NCBI RefSeq assembly: GCF_038050405.1
Contig: NZ_CP150901.1
Location: 1,984,001 to 2,048,000, forward strand
Origin: Paraburkholderia sp. IMGN_8
GTDB taxonomy: Bacteria; Pseudomonadota; Gammaproteobacteria; Burkholderiales; Burkholderiaceae
Direction of reading: 5' to 3'
Length of the DNA stretch: 64,000 bases
Shown: in pieces, positions 36,864 to 45,244 of the stretch
How positions within the stretch are numbered: the stretch's first letter is position 1
Layout: every line of letters begins with the position of its first letter
Notes under the pieces: model-generated
The model's input: only the letters and a program-made list of their open reading frames with translations
Databases searched by the model: none
What the model was told of the DNA's origin: nothing
Position numbers and translations under genes: made by a program

Positions 36864-36877
36864 TTGATACACGTCAA
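36864..36877 (+). promoter_or_regulatory. FNR-type box with class II promoter spacing
   Basis: TTGATACACGTCAA matches the FNR/ANR dyad TTGAT-N4-ATCAA with one change. Exactly 21 bases later lies TACATT (36899-36904), a good -10 element, so the box would be centred near -41.5. It points towards the truncated genes that follow. Confidence 0.65.
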
Positions 36878-36986
36878 CTGGCTTCTGACGGCATCGCCTA
36901 CATTGAACGCATTGCTGCCGCGAACGCGACTGCGAGTTAACTGCACGGCGCCTATGCAATTCATCTGGACACGACGGAGGAGCACC

Positions 36987-37106
36987 ATGGCGACTGGATT
37001 CATCACACGGTTTGATGTGCGTCGAGTGAACCTGGCACTCGCACTCCGGATGCCGAGCTTCGGCCACGAAGCCCGGCAACAACAAGGAGAACGACATGTC
37101 GGCTAA
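36987..37106 (+). pseudogene. Short ORF, probable gene remnant
   Basis: A 39-residue frame starting MATGFITRFDVRRVNLALAL. The ribosome binding site CGGAGGAGCACC is strong, yet the protein is short and overlaps the start of the phaB remnant. In light of the neighbouring truncated genes it is best read as the start of a gene whose body was lost. The family is not recognised. Confidence 0.35.
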
Positions 37107-37344
37107 GCGAGTTGCTTTCATCACTGGCGGCATGGGCGGCTTCGGCGCCGCCATCAGCCGGCGTTTGCACGATGCCGACATGGTTGTCGCCATGTCGCAT
37201 TCCGAGCGCAACGATCACGTCGCCACATGGCTCATGCACGAACGCGGTGACGGCTGCAACGGGCTGAGGTCACGGTTTTCGCCGCGCTCCGGACGACGCG
37301 TATCGCTTGATACATGTCAATCGTCGCGGCGTCCTCTATCCTGA
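37096..37344 (+). pseudogene. Truncated acetoacetyl-CoA reductase (phaB) remnant
   Basis: MSAKRVAFITGGMGGFGAAI and the next 35 residues follow the PhaB N-terminus, including the nucleotide-binding glycines and the text VATWLMHER, which matches the WLARME region of intact copies in this window. After about residue 55 similarity ends abruptly and the frame runs on as low-complexity Arg/Ser sequence to 37344. The start codon and AAGGAGAACGAC ribosome site are intact. No catalytic Ser/Tyr/Lys part remains, so it is non-functional as a reductase. Confidence 0.8.
37307..37320 (+). promoter_or_regulatory. Second FNR-type box
   Basis: TTGATACATGTCAA, differing from the box at 36864 at one base. The sequence TGAAAT lies 21 bases downstream and TATCCT 16 bases downstream as -10 candidates. 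It precedes the internally deleted alcohol dehydrogenase gene. Confidence 0.6.
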
Positions 37345-37388
37345 AATCAGTCATACAGCAGCTTCGTTTCGATCAACGGAGGCAGTAG

Positions 37389-37733
37389 ATGAAAGCACTG
37401 GTGTATCACGGTCCCGGCAAGAAATCGCTCGACGAAAGGCCCGTTCCGCAGCTTGCCGCGCCGACCGATGCGATCGTCAAGATGACGCGCACGACAATTT
37501 GCGGCACCGATCTGCACCTCGAAAAGCTTTGGGATCGCGACATAGCGATTACGACGCGCCTCGTCGATACCGTCAGCGCGCCGATGCTGCTCAAGACCGT
37601 TCGCGCCGGCCGCATAGATCCCACAAAACTTATTACACACCGCTTCCAGCTCGAGGATGTTGCCGGCGCTTATGACACGTTTGGACGCGCAGCCGAGACG
37701 CATGCGCTGAAGGTAATCATCGAGGTCGCCTAG
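37389..37733 (+). pseudogene. Zinc alcohol dehydrogenase with large internal deletion
   Basis: A 114-residue open frame. Residues 1-45 match the N-terminus of zinc-dependent MDR alcohol dehydrogenases (KALVYHGPGKKSLDERP, TRTTICGTDLH), including the first zinc Cys. From about residue 45 it jumps in frame to the family C-terminus (LWDRDIAITTRLVDT, LITHRFQLEDVAGAYDTF, HALKVII). About 230 residues, including the remaining zinc ligands and the Rossmann fold, are missing. The deletion keeps the frame, so a short protein could still be made, but not an active enzyme. Confidence 0.82.
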
Positions 37734-37864
37734 ACAGCGCCGCTTGCGCGAGCAAATCCGGCGACCTGTTCAGGAGAGTAGCGAGGCCAGGCGAGCAATG
37801 CGGCCGAACCACTCAACGTAGCCCGATGTCCATGACGTTCATGGATGAATCAAGGAGATAGACG

Positions 37865-38293
37865 ATGAGCAACTTGACCCGTTTTGATCCGTTTCCGCTT
37901 GAACCCATGTCGGAACTCTTTCAAGGCCTGTTCCGTCCGCTGCGCGGCGCGGGCGGCGATGCGCCATTGGCCGACATCAAGGTCGACGTAACGGAAAGCG
38001 ACACCGCATACGCAGTGAAGGCCGAACTGCCGGGTGTCGACAAGAACGATATCGACGTGAAAATCGACGGCAACATCGTATCGATCAGCGCCAAGGTCGA
38101 ACGCAATCAGGAACTGAAGGAAGGCGAGCGCGTGATACGGCGCGAGCGGTATTCGGGCGCGGTCAGCCGGTCGTTTTCGCTCGCGAGCGAGATCGACGAA
38201 GCCACGGCCGCAGCGGAGTACAAGGACGGCGTCCTCTCGTTGACGCTGCCCAAGAAGGCGGCTTCCGAGCGCAAGCGTCTGCCGATAGCGTGA
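37865..38293 (+). CDS. hsp20: Hsp20/alpha-crystallin small heat-shock protein
   Basis: A 142-residue chaperone starting MSNLTRFDPF. The alpha-crystallin domain spans about 35-135, with VKAELPGVDKNDIDVKIDGN, the variable loop, GVLSLTLPKK, and a C-terminal RLPIA resembling the I-x-I anchor. It holds unfolding proteins under stress. AAGGAGATAGACG precedes the ATG. It is intact among several truncated genes and its type is frequent in Burkholderia low-oxygen clusters. Confidence 0.93.
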   Translation: MSNLTRFDPFPLEPMSELFQGLFRPLRGAGGDAPLADIKVDVTESDTAYAVKAELPGVDKNDIDVKIDGNIVSISAKVERNQELKEGERVIRRERYSGAVSRSFSLASEIDEATAAAEYKDGVLSLTLPKKAASERKRLPIA

Positions 38294-38366
38294 TTGACGC
38301 CGCGCCGGGCTGGTGGCTGCACGTCCCGGCGCGGCTGCATCTTTACATGCCATCAAGGAGCAGGCA

Positions 38367-38399
38367 ATGAAGTCGGACATGGAACTGAAGGCAGGTTAA
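38367..38399 (+). pseudogene. N-terminal stub of a BON-domain protein
   Basis: A ten-codon frame, MKSDMELKAG then stop, with a perfect ribosome binding site (AAGGAGCAGGCA). The first eight residues are the typical start of OsmY-like BON proteins found in these clusters (MKSDMELK followed normally by DVLAEL). The rest of the gene is absent. The identification rests on eight residues and position only. Confidence 0.45.
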
Positions 38400-38475
38400 C
38401 TTGCGGCGCGGCGCCGGGTGCGTTTCTTTTTGGGGCGCTATCCGCTTCGCGCGGTCGAAAGATCAGGAGTCACTC

Positions 38476-38712
38476 ATGGCACTTTCGGGTAGCGTCTGCG
38501 ACAACGATTGGTCGGTGTCGGTGACAACGCATCAGACGGCTGGCGGCTTCTATTGCTCGATCCAGCTCAGCCATAACGCGCCGGAAGGCGTCTTCAAACA
38601 CGGATTCACGCACAGCGGCGTTTTTCCGACCGAACGCGAAGCGGTGCTCGCCGGTTTGCGCGAAGGCATGGTTTGGGTGCAGCTCAAGGTGGCGAGGACA
38701 TTGTCGCTTTAG
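38476..38712 (+). CDS. Small conserved hypothetical protein
   Basis: A 78-residue protein, MALSGSVCDNDWSVSVTTHQ onward, with AGGAGTCACTC ahead of the ATG. It has alternating hydrophobic strands, no membrane segment, and one Cys early plus one in GGFYCSIQL. The frame from 38401 has no such start signal. No domain recognised; its neighbours suggest a stress role. Confidence 0.6.
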   Translation: MALSGSVCDNDWSVSVTTHQTAGGFYCSIQLSHNAPEGVFKHGFTHSGVFPTEREAVLAGLREGMVWVQLKVARTLSL

Positions 38713-38937
38713 CCGCCTTCGCCGCGCGAATAGCATGCAGGCGTACGGCCACTGCGGCGGCGGGCGAGGGCAGTGGCATCGAGGAGGTAGGCGGCCCGCC
38801 AGATGGGCTCATGTCACACCGGTATTGCAGGAAGGCGATCTATATCGGCCTTAACGCCGATCCGTGTCAAAAGTTGATGGCATTTGCGAACGTAGTGTGA
38901 ATGAAGAAGTGAAACGAAACAGCCAAGGAGCGTTGCC

Positions 38938-39627
38938 ATGCGTGCATCAGATGTAATGACCAGTAACGTCATATCCGCCAAACCTGACATGACCGTGAGA
39001 GAGGTTGCCAGGATGTTGGTCGACAGGGGAATTAGCGGCGTGCCAGTGATCGACGCGGCAGGACATGTCGTCGGCATGATCAGCGAAGGCGACTTGCTGC
39101 ACCGGGAAGAACTCGGCACTGATCAGCGCCGGCGCTCCTGGTGGCTCGATCTTTTTTCGTCAAGCAATGACGCCAAAGACTACATCAAGACACATGCACT
39201 AACAGTTCAAGACGTGATGACCGCCCCCGTCATCTCGGTTGATGAAGACACACCTCTGAGCGAAGTAGCCAACATTCTGGAAACGCGGCGTATCAAACGC
39301 GTTCCTGTGACAAAGGCGGGTCAGCTTGTGGGCATCGTCAGCCGCGCGAATCTTGTGCAGGCATTGGCCAGCATTCCCGAAGAGCCGGCGCCGGACGTGG
39401 CCCTCTCGGATCGGGAGATTCGTGCGGCGCTGATGGGTGAAATGACGGGCCATAGTTGGGCATTTGCCGGACGCAACATCGTCGTGAGCGATGGGGTTGT
39501 CCACCTGTGGGGCATCTTTCACTCGATGGAGGCGGTCCAGGCCGTTCGCGTCGCGGCAGAAAGCATTCCCGGTGTGAAGCGGGTGGAAGACCATACCGAA
39601 CCTTACCCGGTGATGCCGGGCATATAA
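38938..39627 (+). CDS. CBS-pair and BON domain protein
   Basis: A 229-residue protein. Two CBS domains (about 8-62, VMTSNVISAKPDMTVREVARM; and about 92-147, DVMTAPVISVDEDTPLSE) bind adenine nucleotides in other members of the family. A BON domain follows (about 152-222, ALSDREIRAALMGEM, GVVHLWGIFHSMEAVQAV, IPGVKRVEDH). AAGGAGCGTTGCC precedes the ATG. It probably senses energy state in the cytoplasm. A weak FNR-like site (CCGATCCGTGTCAA, 38857-38870) lies upstream. Confidence 0.9.
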   Translation: MRASDVMTSNVISAKPDMTVREVARMLVDRGISGVPVIDAAGHVVGMISEGDLLHREELGTDQRRRSWWLDLFSSSNDAKDYIKTHALTVQDVMTAPVISVDEDTPLSEVANILETRRIKRVPVTKAGQLVGIVSRANLVQALASIPEEPAPDVALSDREIRAALMGEMTGHSWAFAGRNIVVSDGVVHLWGIFHSMEAVQAVRVAAESIPGVKRVEDHTEPYPVMPGI

Positions 39628-39773
39628 GGTCAGGCACAAATACTGATTCGATCGCGGAGTCTCGTGATTGAAGCGTGCGATCCTCCGGGCAGAATGGCGT
39701 TTTCCCTACTAAAGGACCATCGCTATAGGCCGATAACGCAGAAGAAGCGGAAAAATAAAAATGGGGGCAAATT

Positions 39774-41213
39774 ATGGCGGAACCTGCAGAAGTGGAGAGA
39801 GCTCTTCTTGCGGATGAGACGGCCGAAATCGGGCCGCCGGTCACGCAGGCAGATGTCGTTGCGGACCGGGATGTCTCGACTGTCCCCGTTGTGCTGCTCG
39901 TCGACGATGAACCGGGCATCCTGTCGGCCCTCAGGCGCCTGCTGAGAACACCGCGCTACGAGGTGCTCACTGCGGAAAGCGGCGCCGCGGCGCTGGAGGT
40001 ACTCGCGTCGACGAAGGTCGATTTGATCATCTCGGACATGCGCATGCCCCATATGAGTGGGGCGGAATTCCTTGCACGCGCGCAGGCGCTCTACCCGGAT
40101 ACGATGCGTATCCTGCTGACCGGTTACTCGGAGATCGACTCGGTGGTCCGGGCAATCAATGAGGGCGGCGTCTACCGTTACCTCAACAAGCCATGGGATG
40201 ACCAGGATCTGCTGCTGACGATCGCGCAGGCACTCGAGCAGGCGCGGCTTCGCAACGAAACCGCGCGGCTAACTGCGCTCACGCAGAAGCAGAACGACGA
40301 ACTACGGGATTTCAATGCAAGACTCGAAACCCAGGTGCTGTCACGCACGGAAGAGATCCGTCAGACCGTGATGTTTCTCGAAGACGCACAGCAGGATCTA
40401 AAGAAGAATTTCACGACGATGGTCCAGGTCTGCGCGAGCATGATCGAATTGCGCTGCGGCGTGCTGGGCGGTCAGTCCATGCGGATCGGCGAGGTCGCCC
40501 GGCATCTGGCTCTGGCATTCGACATGAGCGGTTTGCAGGCACAGGACGTGTTCTTTGCCGGCCTGCTGCATGGCATCGGCAAGCTATCGCTGCCCGACGA
40601 ACTGTTGCACAAGTCACTCGATCGCATGTCGGCAGAGGAGAGTCAGCTTTTCTATCAACATCCGCTGCGCGCACAGATGGTGCTGACGCCGGTTGCGCAA
40701 CTGGATCAGGTTGCATACATCATCCGCCACCAGTACGAGCGGTTCAACGGGCGCGGCACACCGGACGGCCTCGCTGGGGGCGACATCCCGTTGGGCTCGC
40801 GGATCCTGTCGGTGGCCCGGGATTTCGAGGACCTACGCGGCGGCGGCCTCGTGAAGCAGCCTGTCACCATGGAGCAGGCGGTCGCATTGCTCAAGTCGCA
40901 GGCGGGCATCCGCTACGACCCGCGGATCATCGATCGCTTTTTGACGTTGATGAAGGATCCGTCCGCGTTGGGCCTGGGAGGGCCTGTCTCGCAGATTAGC
41001 GGATCGCAGCTCGCTGAGGGGATGCGTCTCGCCGACGATCTGCGTACCAGCCGAGGTGTGCTGCTAATGACGAAGGACAGCGTCATGTCCGCGCATCAGG
41101 TTGAGCAGGTGCGGCGCTTCGAGGCGCAGGAAAACGCGCCCTTTGCCATTCTGGTCCATTCGGCCACGACCGCTGGGACGAAATCTGCGCAATGCGGCGC
41201 CGCTCGACAGTGA
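39774..41213 (+). CDS. Response regulator with degenerate HD output domain
   Basis: A 479-residue protein. An N-terminal extension precedes a receiver domain (VLLVDDEPG near 41-49, phosphoacceptor Asp88 in LIISDMRMP, Lys in YRYLNKPWD). A coiled-coil linker (about 150-215) leads to an HD-GYP-like domain (about 215-370). The metal-binding HD reads HG (His266-Gly267 in LLHGIGKLSLPDE), and the GYP stretch reads GRGTPDGL, so cyclic-di-GMP hydrolysis looks unlikely. It is the first gene of a four-gene forward signalling group; 87 bases separate it from the next gene. Confidence 0.88.
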   Translation: MAEPAEVERALLADETAEIGPPVTQADVVADRDVSTVPVVLLVDDEPGILSALRRLLRTPRYEVLTAESGAAALEVLASTKVDLIISDMRMPHMSGAEFLARAQALYPDTMRILLTGYSEIDSVVRAINEGGVYRYLNKPWDDQDLLLTIAQALEQARLRNETARLTALTQKQNDELRDFNARLETQVLSRTEEIRQTVMFLEDAQQDLKKNFTTMVQVCASMIELRCGVLGGQSMRIGEVARHLALAFDMSGLQAQDVFFAGLLHGIGKLSLPDELLHKSLDRMSAEESQLFYQHPLRAQMVLTPVAQLDQVAYIIRHQYERFNGRGTPDGLAGGDIPLGSRILSVARDFEDLRGGGLVKQPVTMEQAVALLKSQAGIRYDPRIIDRFLTLMKDPSALGLGGPVSQISGSQLAEGMRLADDLRTSRGVLLMTKDSVMSAHQVEQVRRFEAQENAPFAILVHSATTAGTKSAQCGAARQ

Positions 41214-41300
41214 TCGCATCGAAATAAGCCGAGCGCGGCCAGGTTGCGCAACGTGATTGCGTAATGGCCTGACCTACCCATCCCGTTTTAGCTATCGCAT

Positions 41301-42866
41301 ATGCATGGCACATACAATTTCTGGCTAGTTTCGCTGTCGCTGATTATCGCGACGCTGTCAGCGTATACGGTACTTGACCTGGCCGGGTTCATCTCCGTAC
41401 TGGAAAAGCCGAAGCTCAAACACGCCTGGCTCGGTGGTGGGGCGGCGGCGATGGGGACCGGCATCTGGACCATGCATTTCGTCGGCATGCTCGCTTTTTC
41501 GCTGCCGATTCCGTTGGGATACGACTCGCGCCTGACCGGCACATCACTCGCGATTGCGGTCCTGATCTCTTACTTCGCGCTCAACGTGGTCACGCGCGCG
41601 AAGTTGACGCGTATCCATCTGACGATGGGCGGCGTCCTGATGGGTCTGGGCATCGCCGGCATGCACTACACGGGCATGGCGGCAGCACATTTTTTGCCTG
41701 GGGCCATATGTGGTGCGGCCAACGGGATCAATGCGCAATGGCTTGCCACGACGATTACCCTGTTCACTCTGGCGATCCTGACTGTGACATTGATGGTGTC
41801 GCGTTTCGACGCGCGCACGACATTTCTGCGCGGCATGGCCGATACGCTGGAGGATCTCGTCAGGAAGCGGACCGGCGAACTGGAGGGCGCACTCCGCCAG
41901 TACGAGCGGACAACACATATGTTGCAGCTCACCCGGCAGAAAATGGAGCGGGAAATCGAGGAACGCAAGGAGGCGCAAGCACGGCTCGAACAGGAAAAGG
42001 ACGAGCAGCGCAGATTGATCCACGAACTCGAAGACACGCACGTCCAGCTCCTGCAATCGGAGAAGCTCGCATCGATCGGTCAGCTTGCAGCGGGTGTCGC
42101 GCACGAGATCAACAATCCGATGGGCTTCGTGAATGCCAACCTCAACACGCTCAGGAGCTGGGTTCAGCGCCTGATTCAGGTCGTGTCGGCGCATGAATCT
42201 CTTGTCGGAAGGCTTGATCCCGATGCCCGCGCGCCTTTCGTTGCGGCGTGGAAGGAGGCGGACATCGACTACGTGCGCGACGATAACCTGACACTGGTTG
42301 ACGAATCGATCGACGGTGCGGTGCGCGTGCGCCGCATTGTGCAGGGCCTGCGCGATTTCTCGCGCCCCGGCAGCGATGAATGGAGCATCGTGGACGTGCA
42401 TGCGGGACTTGAGAGTACGCTTAACGTCGTCCACAACGAGATCAAGTACAAGGCGCAGGTGGTGCGGGAGTATGGCCCCCTGCCGGACGTGGAGTGCCTG
42501 CCGCCTCAATTGAATCAGGTTTTCATGAACCTGCTTCTGAACGCGGCGCAGGCCATTCCGGAGCGCGGCGTCATCACGATCCGCACGAAGAGCGATGACG
42601 AGACGGTGTCGATCGCTATCTCCGATACCGGCGTCGGCATGTCGGCTGACGTGGCCAGCAGGATTTTCGATCCGTTCTTCACGACCAAGCCTGTGGGGCA
42701 GGGCACCGGTCTGGGGCTCTCGGTTTCCCATCGCATCGTCGAACGCCATCGGGGATGTATCGACGTCGCCAGCCAGCCTGGACGTGGAACGACTTTCACG
42801 GTCCGGTTTCCGATTCGTCGCAATCTGAGAGGCGCGGACACCTATGCTTCAAGACGTTCGGCGTAA
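41301..42866 (+). CDS. MHYT-domain membrane sensor histidine kinase
   Basis: A 521-residue kinase. The N-terminal membrane region (about 1-168) carries MHYT-type motifs TMHFVGM (57-63) and GMHYTGM (120-126), proposed to sense oxygen, CO or NO through a metal. A long coiled coil (about 175-250) is followed by the kinase: H-box GVAHEINNP with His268, N-box NLLLNAAQAIPE, G boxes DTGVGM and GTGLGLSVS. Its kinase half is strikingly similar to the soluble kinase at 44044-45207. Gaps to neighbours are short, so an operon is likely. Confidence 0.9.
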   Translation: MHGTYNFWLVSLSLIIATLSAYTVLDLAGFISVLEKPKLKHAWLGGGAAAMGTGIWTMHFVGMLAFSLPIPLGYDSRLTGTSLAIAVLISYFALNVVTRAKLTRIHLTMGGVLMGLGIAGMHYTGMAAAHFLPGAICGAANGINAQWLATTITLFTLAILTVTLMVSRFDARTTFLRGMADTLEDLVRKRTGELEGALRQYERTTHMLQLTRQKMEREIEERKEAQARLEQEKDEQRRLIHELEDTHVQLLQSEKLASIGQLAAGVAHEINNPMGFVNANLNTLRSWVQRLIQVVSAHESLVGRLDPDARAPFVAAWKEADIDYVRDDNLTLVDESIDGAVRVRRIVQGLRDFSRPGSDEWSIVDVHAGLESTLNVVHNEIKYKAQVVREYGPLPDVECLPPQLNQVFMNLLLNAAQAIPERGVITIRTKSDDETVSIAISDTGVGMSADVASRIFDPFFTTKPVGQGTGLGLSVSHRIVERHRGCIDVASQPGRGTTFTVRFPIRRNLRGADTYASRRSA

Positions 42867-42890
42867 TCGCGCAGTAACAGGAGTTATGTC

Positions 42891-44042
42891 ATGACCTCTC
42901 CAGCATCCCCCGCCATCGTCGCGCAGTCGACCAATCCCGATGCGCGTGAAGCCGTCCGGGAAGTACATGCCGCTCTCGAGGCATCCGACGGAGCCCTGGT
43001 TCTCTTCTTCTGCTCGAGCCATTTCGACCTCGAATCGCTCGCGGATGAAATTGGCCATTGCTTCGACGGCACCGAGGTCGTCGGTTGCACCACGGCCGGC
43101 GAAATCGGCCCGGCCGGATATCTCGACCACAGCCTCGTCGCCGTGGCGTTGCCGCGTGCGTCGTTCACGGCCGTCACTGGGCGACTGGACGATTTGCACA
43201 ACTTCACGATTGCAGGTGGTCAGGCGTGCGCGCTGGATGCGCTACACGACCTGGAAAGGAAAGCGCCCGGCGCTCGCAGTACAGACACCTTTGCGCTGCT
43301 GTTGATCGATGGCCTGTCGGTGAGGGAAGAGCCGGTCACCCGCACGCTGCAAAACGCGCTGGGCGACATTCCGCTGGTCGGCGGATCGGCGGGCGACGAC
43401 CTGAATTTTGAGCGGACTCACGTGTTTCATGATGGGTGCTTTCACCGCGATTGCGCGGTACTGGTTGTCGCATCGACGACCCTGCCATTCCGGACCTTCA
43501 AGACGCAGCATTTCCGTTCCGGCGATGAACGGCTCGTGGTAACGGGCGCCGATGCGGAGCGGCGCACCGTCAGCGAAATCAATGGGCTGCCGGCTGCGGC
43601 GGAATATGCGCGCCTGATCGGCGCACGCGTGGAAGATCTTTGCCCGGGCCATTTTGCGGCGGCGCCGGTCGTCGTGCTGATCGATGGCACCGACTATGTG
43701 CGATCGATCCAGAAGCTGAACGCCGACGGCAGTCTCACGTTTTACTGCGCGATTGAAGAGGGCCTCGTGCTACGCGTCGCGCGCGGCCTCGATCTCACGG
43801 AGAATCTGCGCACGATGTTCGCCGAGCTTCGCAGTGAATTGGGTGAGCCTCAGCTCGTACTCGCATGGGACTGCATCTTGCGCCACCTGGAATTGTTGCA
43901 AAAGGGCACGCGCGATATCGCAGGGCGGTTGTTTCAGGACAATCGGTCAGCGGGTTTCAGTACGTACGGCGAGCAATACGGTGGAGTGCACGTCAACCAG
44001 ACCTTGACTGGAATCGCGTTCGGCGGTGGAGGGGAGGGTTAG
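42891..44042 (+). CDS. FIST-domain sensory protein
   Basis: A 383-residue protein with FIST N and C domains and no membrane segment. Typical text: LVLFFCSSHFDLESLADEI, VVGCTTAGEIGPAGY, PLVGGSAGDDLNF, and a C-terminal LVLAWDCILRHLELLQ with GFSTYGEQYGGVHVNQTLTG. FIST domains are thought to bind small ligands such as amino acids. It lies 24 bases after the MHYT kinase and ends one base before a soluble kinase, so it probably serves as the ligand sensor for that kinase. Confidence 0.9.
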   Translation: MTSPASPAIVAQSTNPDAREAVREVHAALEASDGALVLFFCSSHFDLESLADEIGHCFDGTEVVGCTTAGEIGPAGYLDHSLVAVALPRASFTAVTGRLDDLHNFTIAGGQACALDALHDLERKAPGARSTDTFALLLIDGLSVREEPVTRTLQNALGDIPLVGGSAGDDLNFERTHVFHDGCFHRDCAVLVVASTTLPFRTFKTQHFRSGDERLVVTGADAERRTVSEINGLPAAAEYARLIGARVEDLCPGHFAAAPVVVLIDGTDYVRSIQKLNADGSLTFYCAIEEGLVLRVARGLDLTENLRTMFAELRSELGEPQLVLAWDCILRHLELLQKGTRDIAGRLFQDNRSAGFSTYGEQYGGVHVNQTLTGIAFGGGGEG

Positions 44043-44043
44043 C

Positions 44044-45207
44044 ATGCCTGCAGCATCGTCTGTCGCCGTTGCATCGGACGAATGCGTTGTCCTGCAAGCG
44101 GAGGTCGTGCGTCTGAACAAAGTGGTCCGGTCGCTGATGGACCGCGCGGAGCGCAGCACGATCGTTTGCGGGTCCGACTTCAGCCTGTTCCAGATGGCCG
44201 TCACGCTCGAGGACCAGGTTCGACACCGGACTCGCGAACTTGAAGATGCCCTGCGCGACAACAAGAAGATGACGCATGCGCTCGAACGTACCCAGCGCTT
44301 GATGAAACAGGAAATCGAAGAGCGCAGGCGCGCCCAGATCGAACTGGAGCGGGAGAAGGAGGCGCAGCGACGCCTGATCGACGAGCTGGCTGAAGCGCAT
44401 GTCAAATTGCTGCAATCGGAGAAACTTGCGTCGATCGGGCAGCTCGCCGCCGGTGTCGCGCACGAGATCAACAACCCGATCGGCTTCGTCGATTCCAACC
44501 TTGGGACGTTGAAGACGTGGGTGCGCAGGCTGCTCGATGTCATGGCGCTGCAGGACTCGATGCTCACCGGGCTGGATCCTGCTATACAGGCCCGCATGGA
44601 TCAGGCGCGTAAAGATGCCGATCTCGACTATCTTCGCGAGGACATCGGCCCGCTGATCGACGAATCCATCGAGGGCACCTCGCGTGTCCGGCGCATCGTG
44701 CAGGACCTGCGCGATTTCTCACGCGCGGGCAGCGAAGACTGGTGTGTGGTCGACCTGCATGCAGGCCTTGAGGCGACACTGAATGTCGTGCGCAACGAAA
44801 TCAAGTACAAGGCAGAAGTCGTCAAGCATTACGGCGACCTGCCGCCGGTCGAGTGTATGCCGTCGCAGGTGAACCAGGTGCTGATGAACCTGCTTGTCAA
44901 CGCCGCTCAGGCGATTCCCGAACGGGGCATCATCACGATCAGCACGCGTCGCGACGGCGATGGCGTGTCAATTGCCATTGCGGATACCGGCGTAGGCATG
45001 GCGGCCGACGTGCAGGCGAAGATATTCGACCCGTTCTACACGACGAAACCCGTTGGTCAAGGCACCGGATTGGGGTTATCGGTTTCGTATGGCATTGTCG
45101 AAAAACACGGCGGCAGGATCGTCGTGGAAAGCAGACGGGGAGAAGGGTCGTGCTTCACGGTGTGGCTTCCAGCAAAGCGACGCGCGGACTCGTGCGGGGA
45201 ACCTTGA
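44044..45207 (+). CDS. Soluble sensor histidine kinase, FIST partner
   Basis: A 387-residue cytoplasmic kinase starting MPAASSVAVA. A coiled coil (about 50-125) precedes the kinase core with His140 in GVAHEINNP, N-box NLLVNAAQAIPERG, DTGVGMAADV and GTGLGLSVS. It has no sensor domain or membrane helix, which fits use of the adjacent FIST protein as its input. Its core is a close paralog of the MHYT kinase. GGAGGGTTAGC before the ATG at 44044 sets the start. The REC-HD protein at 39774 is the likely phosphate acceptor for both kinases. Confidence 0.88.
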   Translation: MPAASSVAVASDECVVLQAEVVRLNKVVRSLMDRAERSTIVCGSDFSLFQMAVTLEDQVRHRTRELEDALRDNKKMTHALERTQRLMKQEIEERRRAQIELEREKEAQRRLIDELAEAHVKLLQSEKLASIGQLAAGVAHEINNPIGFVDSNLGTLKTWVRRLLDVMALQDSMLTGLDPAIQARMDQARKDADLDYLREDIGPLIDESIEGTSRVRRIVQDLRDFSRAGSEDWCVVDLHAGLEATLNVVRNEIKYKAEVVKHYGDLPPVECMPSQVNQVLMNLLVNAAQAIPERGIITISTRRDGDGVSIAIADTGVGMAADVQAKIFDPFYTTKPVGQGTGLGLSVSYGIVEKHGGRIVVESRRGEGSCFTVWLPAKRRADSCGEP

Positions 45208-45244
45208 GGCGCGACGCGGCGTTTCCTTGTGCGGGACGTTCGAC

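Noticed and set aside
36862..36937. Short frame ending LASDGIAYIERIAAANATAS
   Set aside because: It overlaps the FNR box and promoter and has no start; it could be the tail of a lost gene but cannot be supported.
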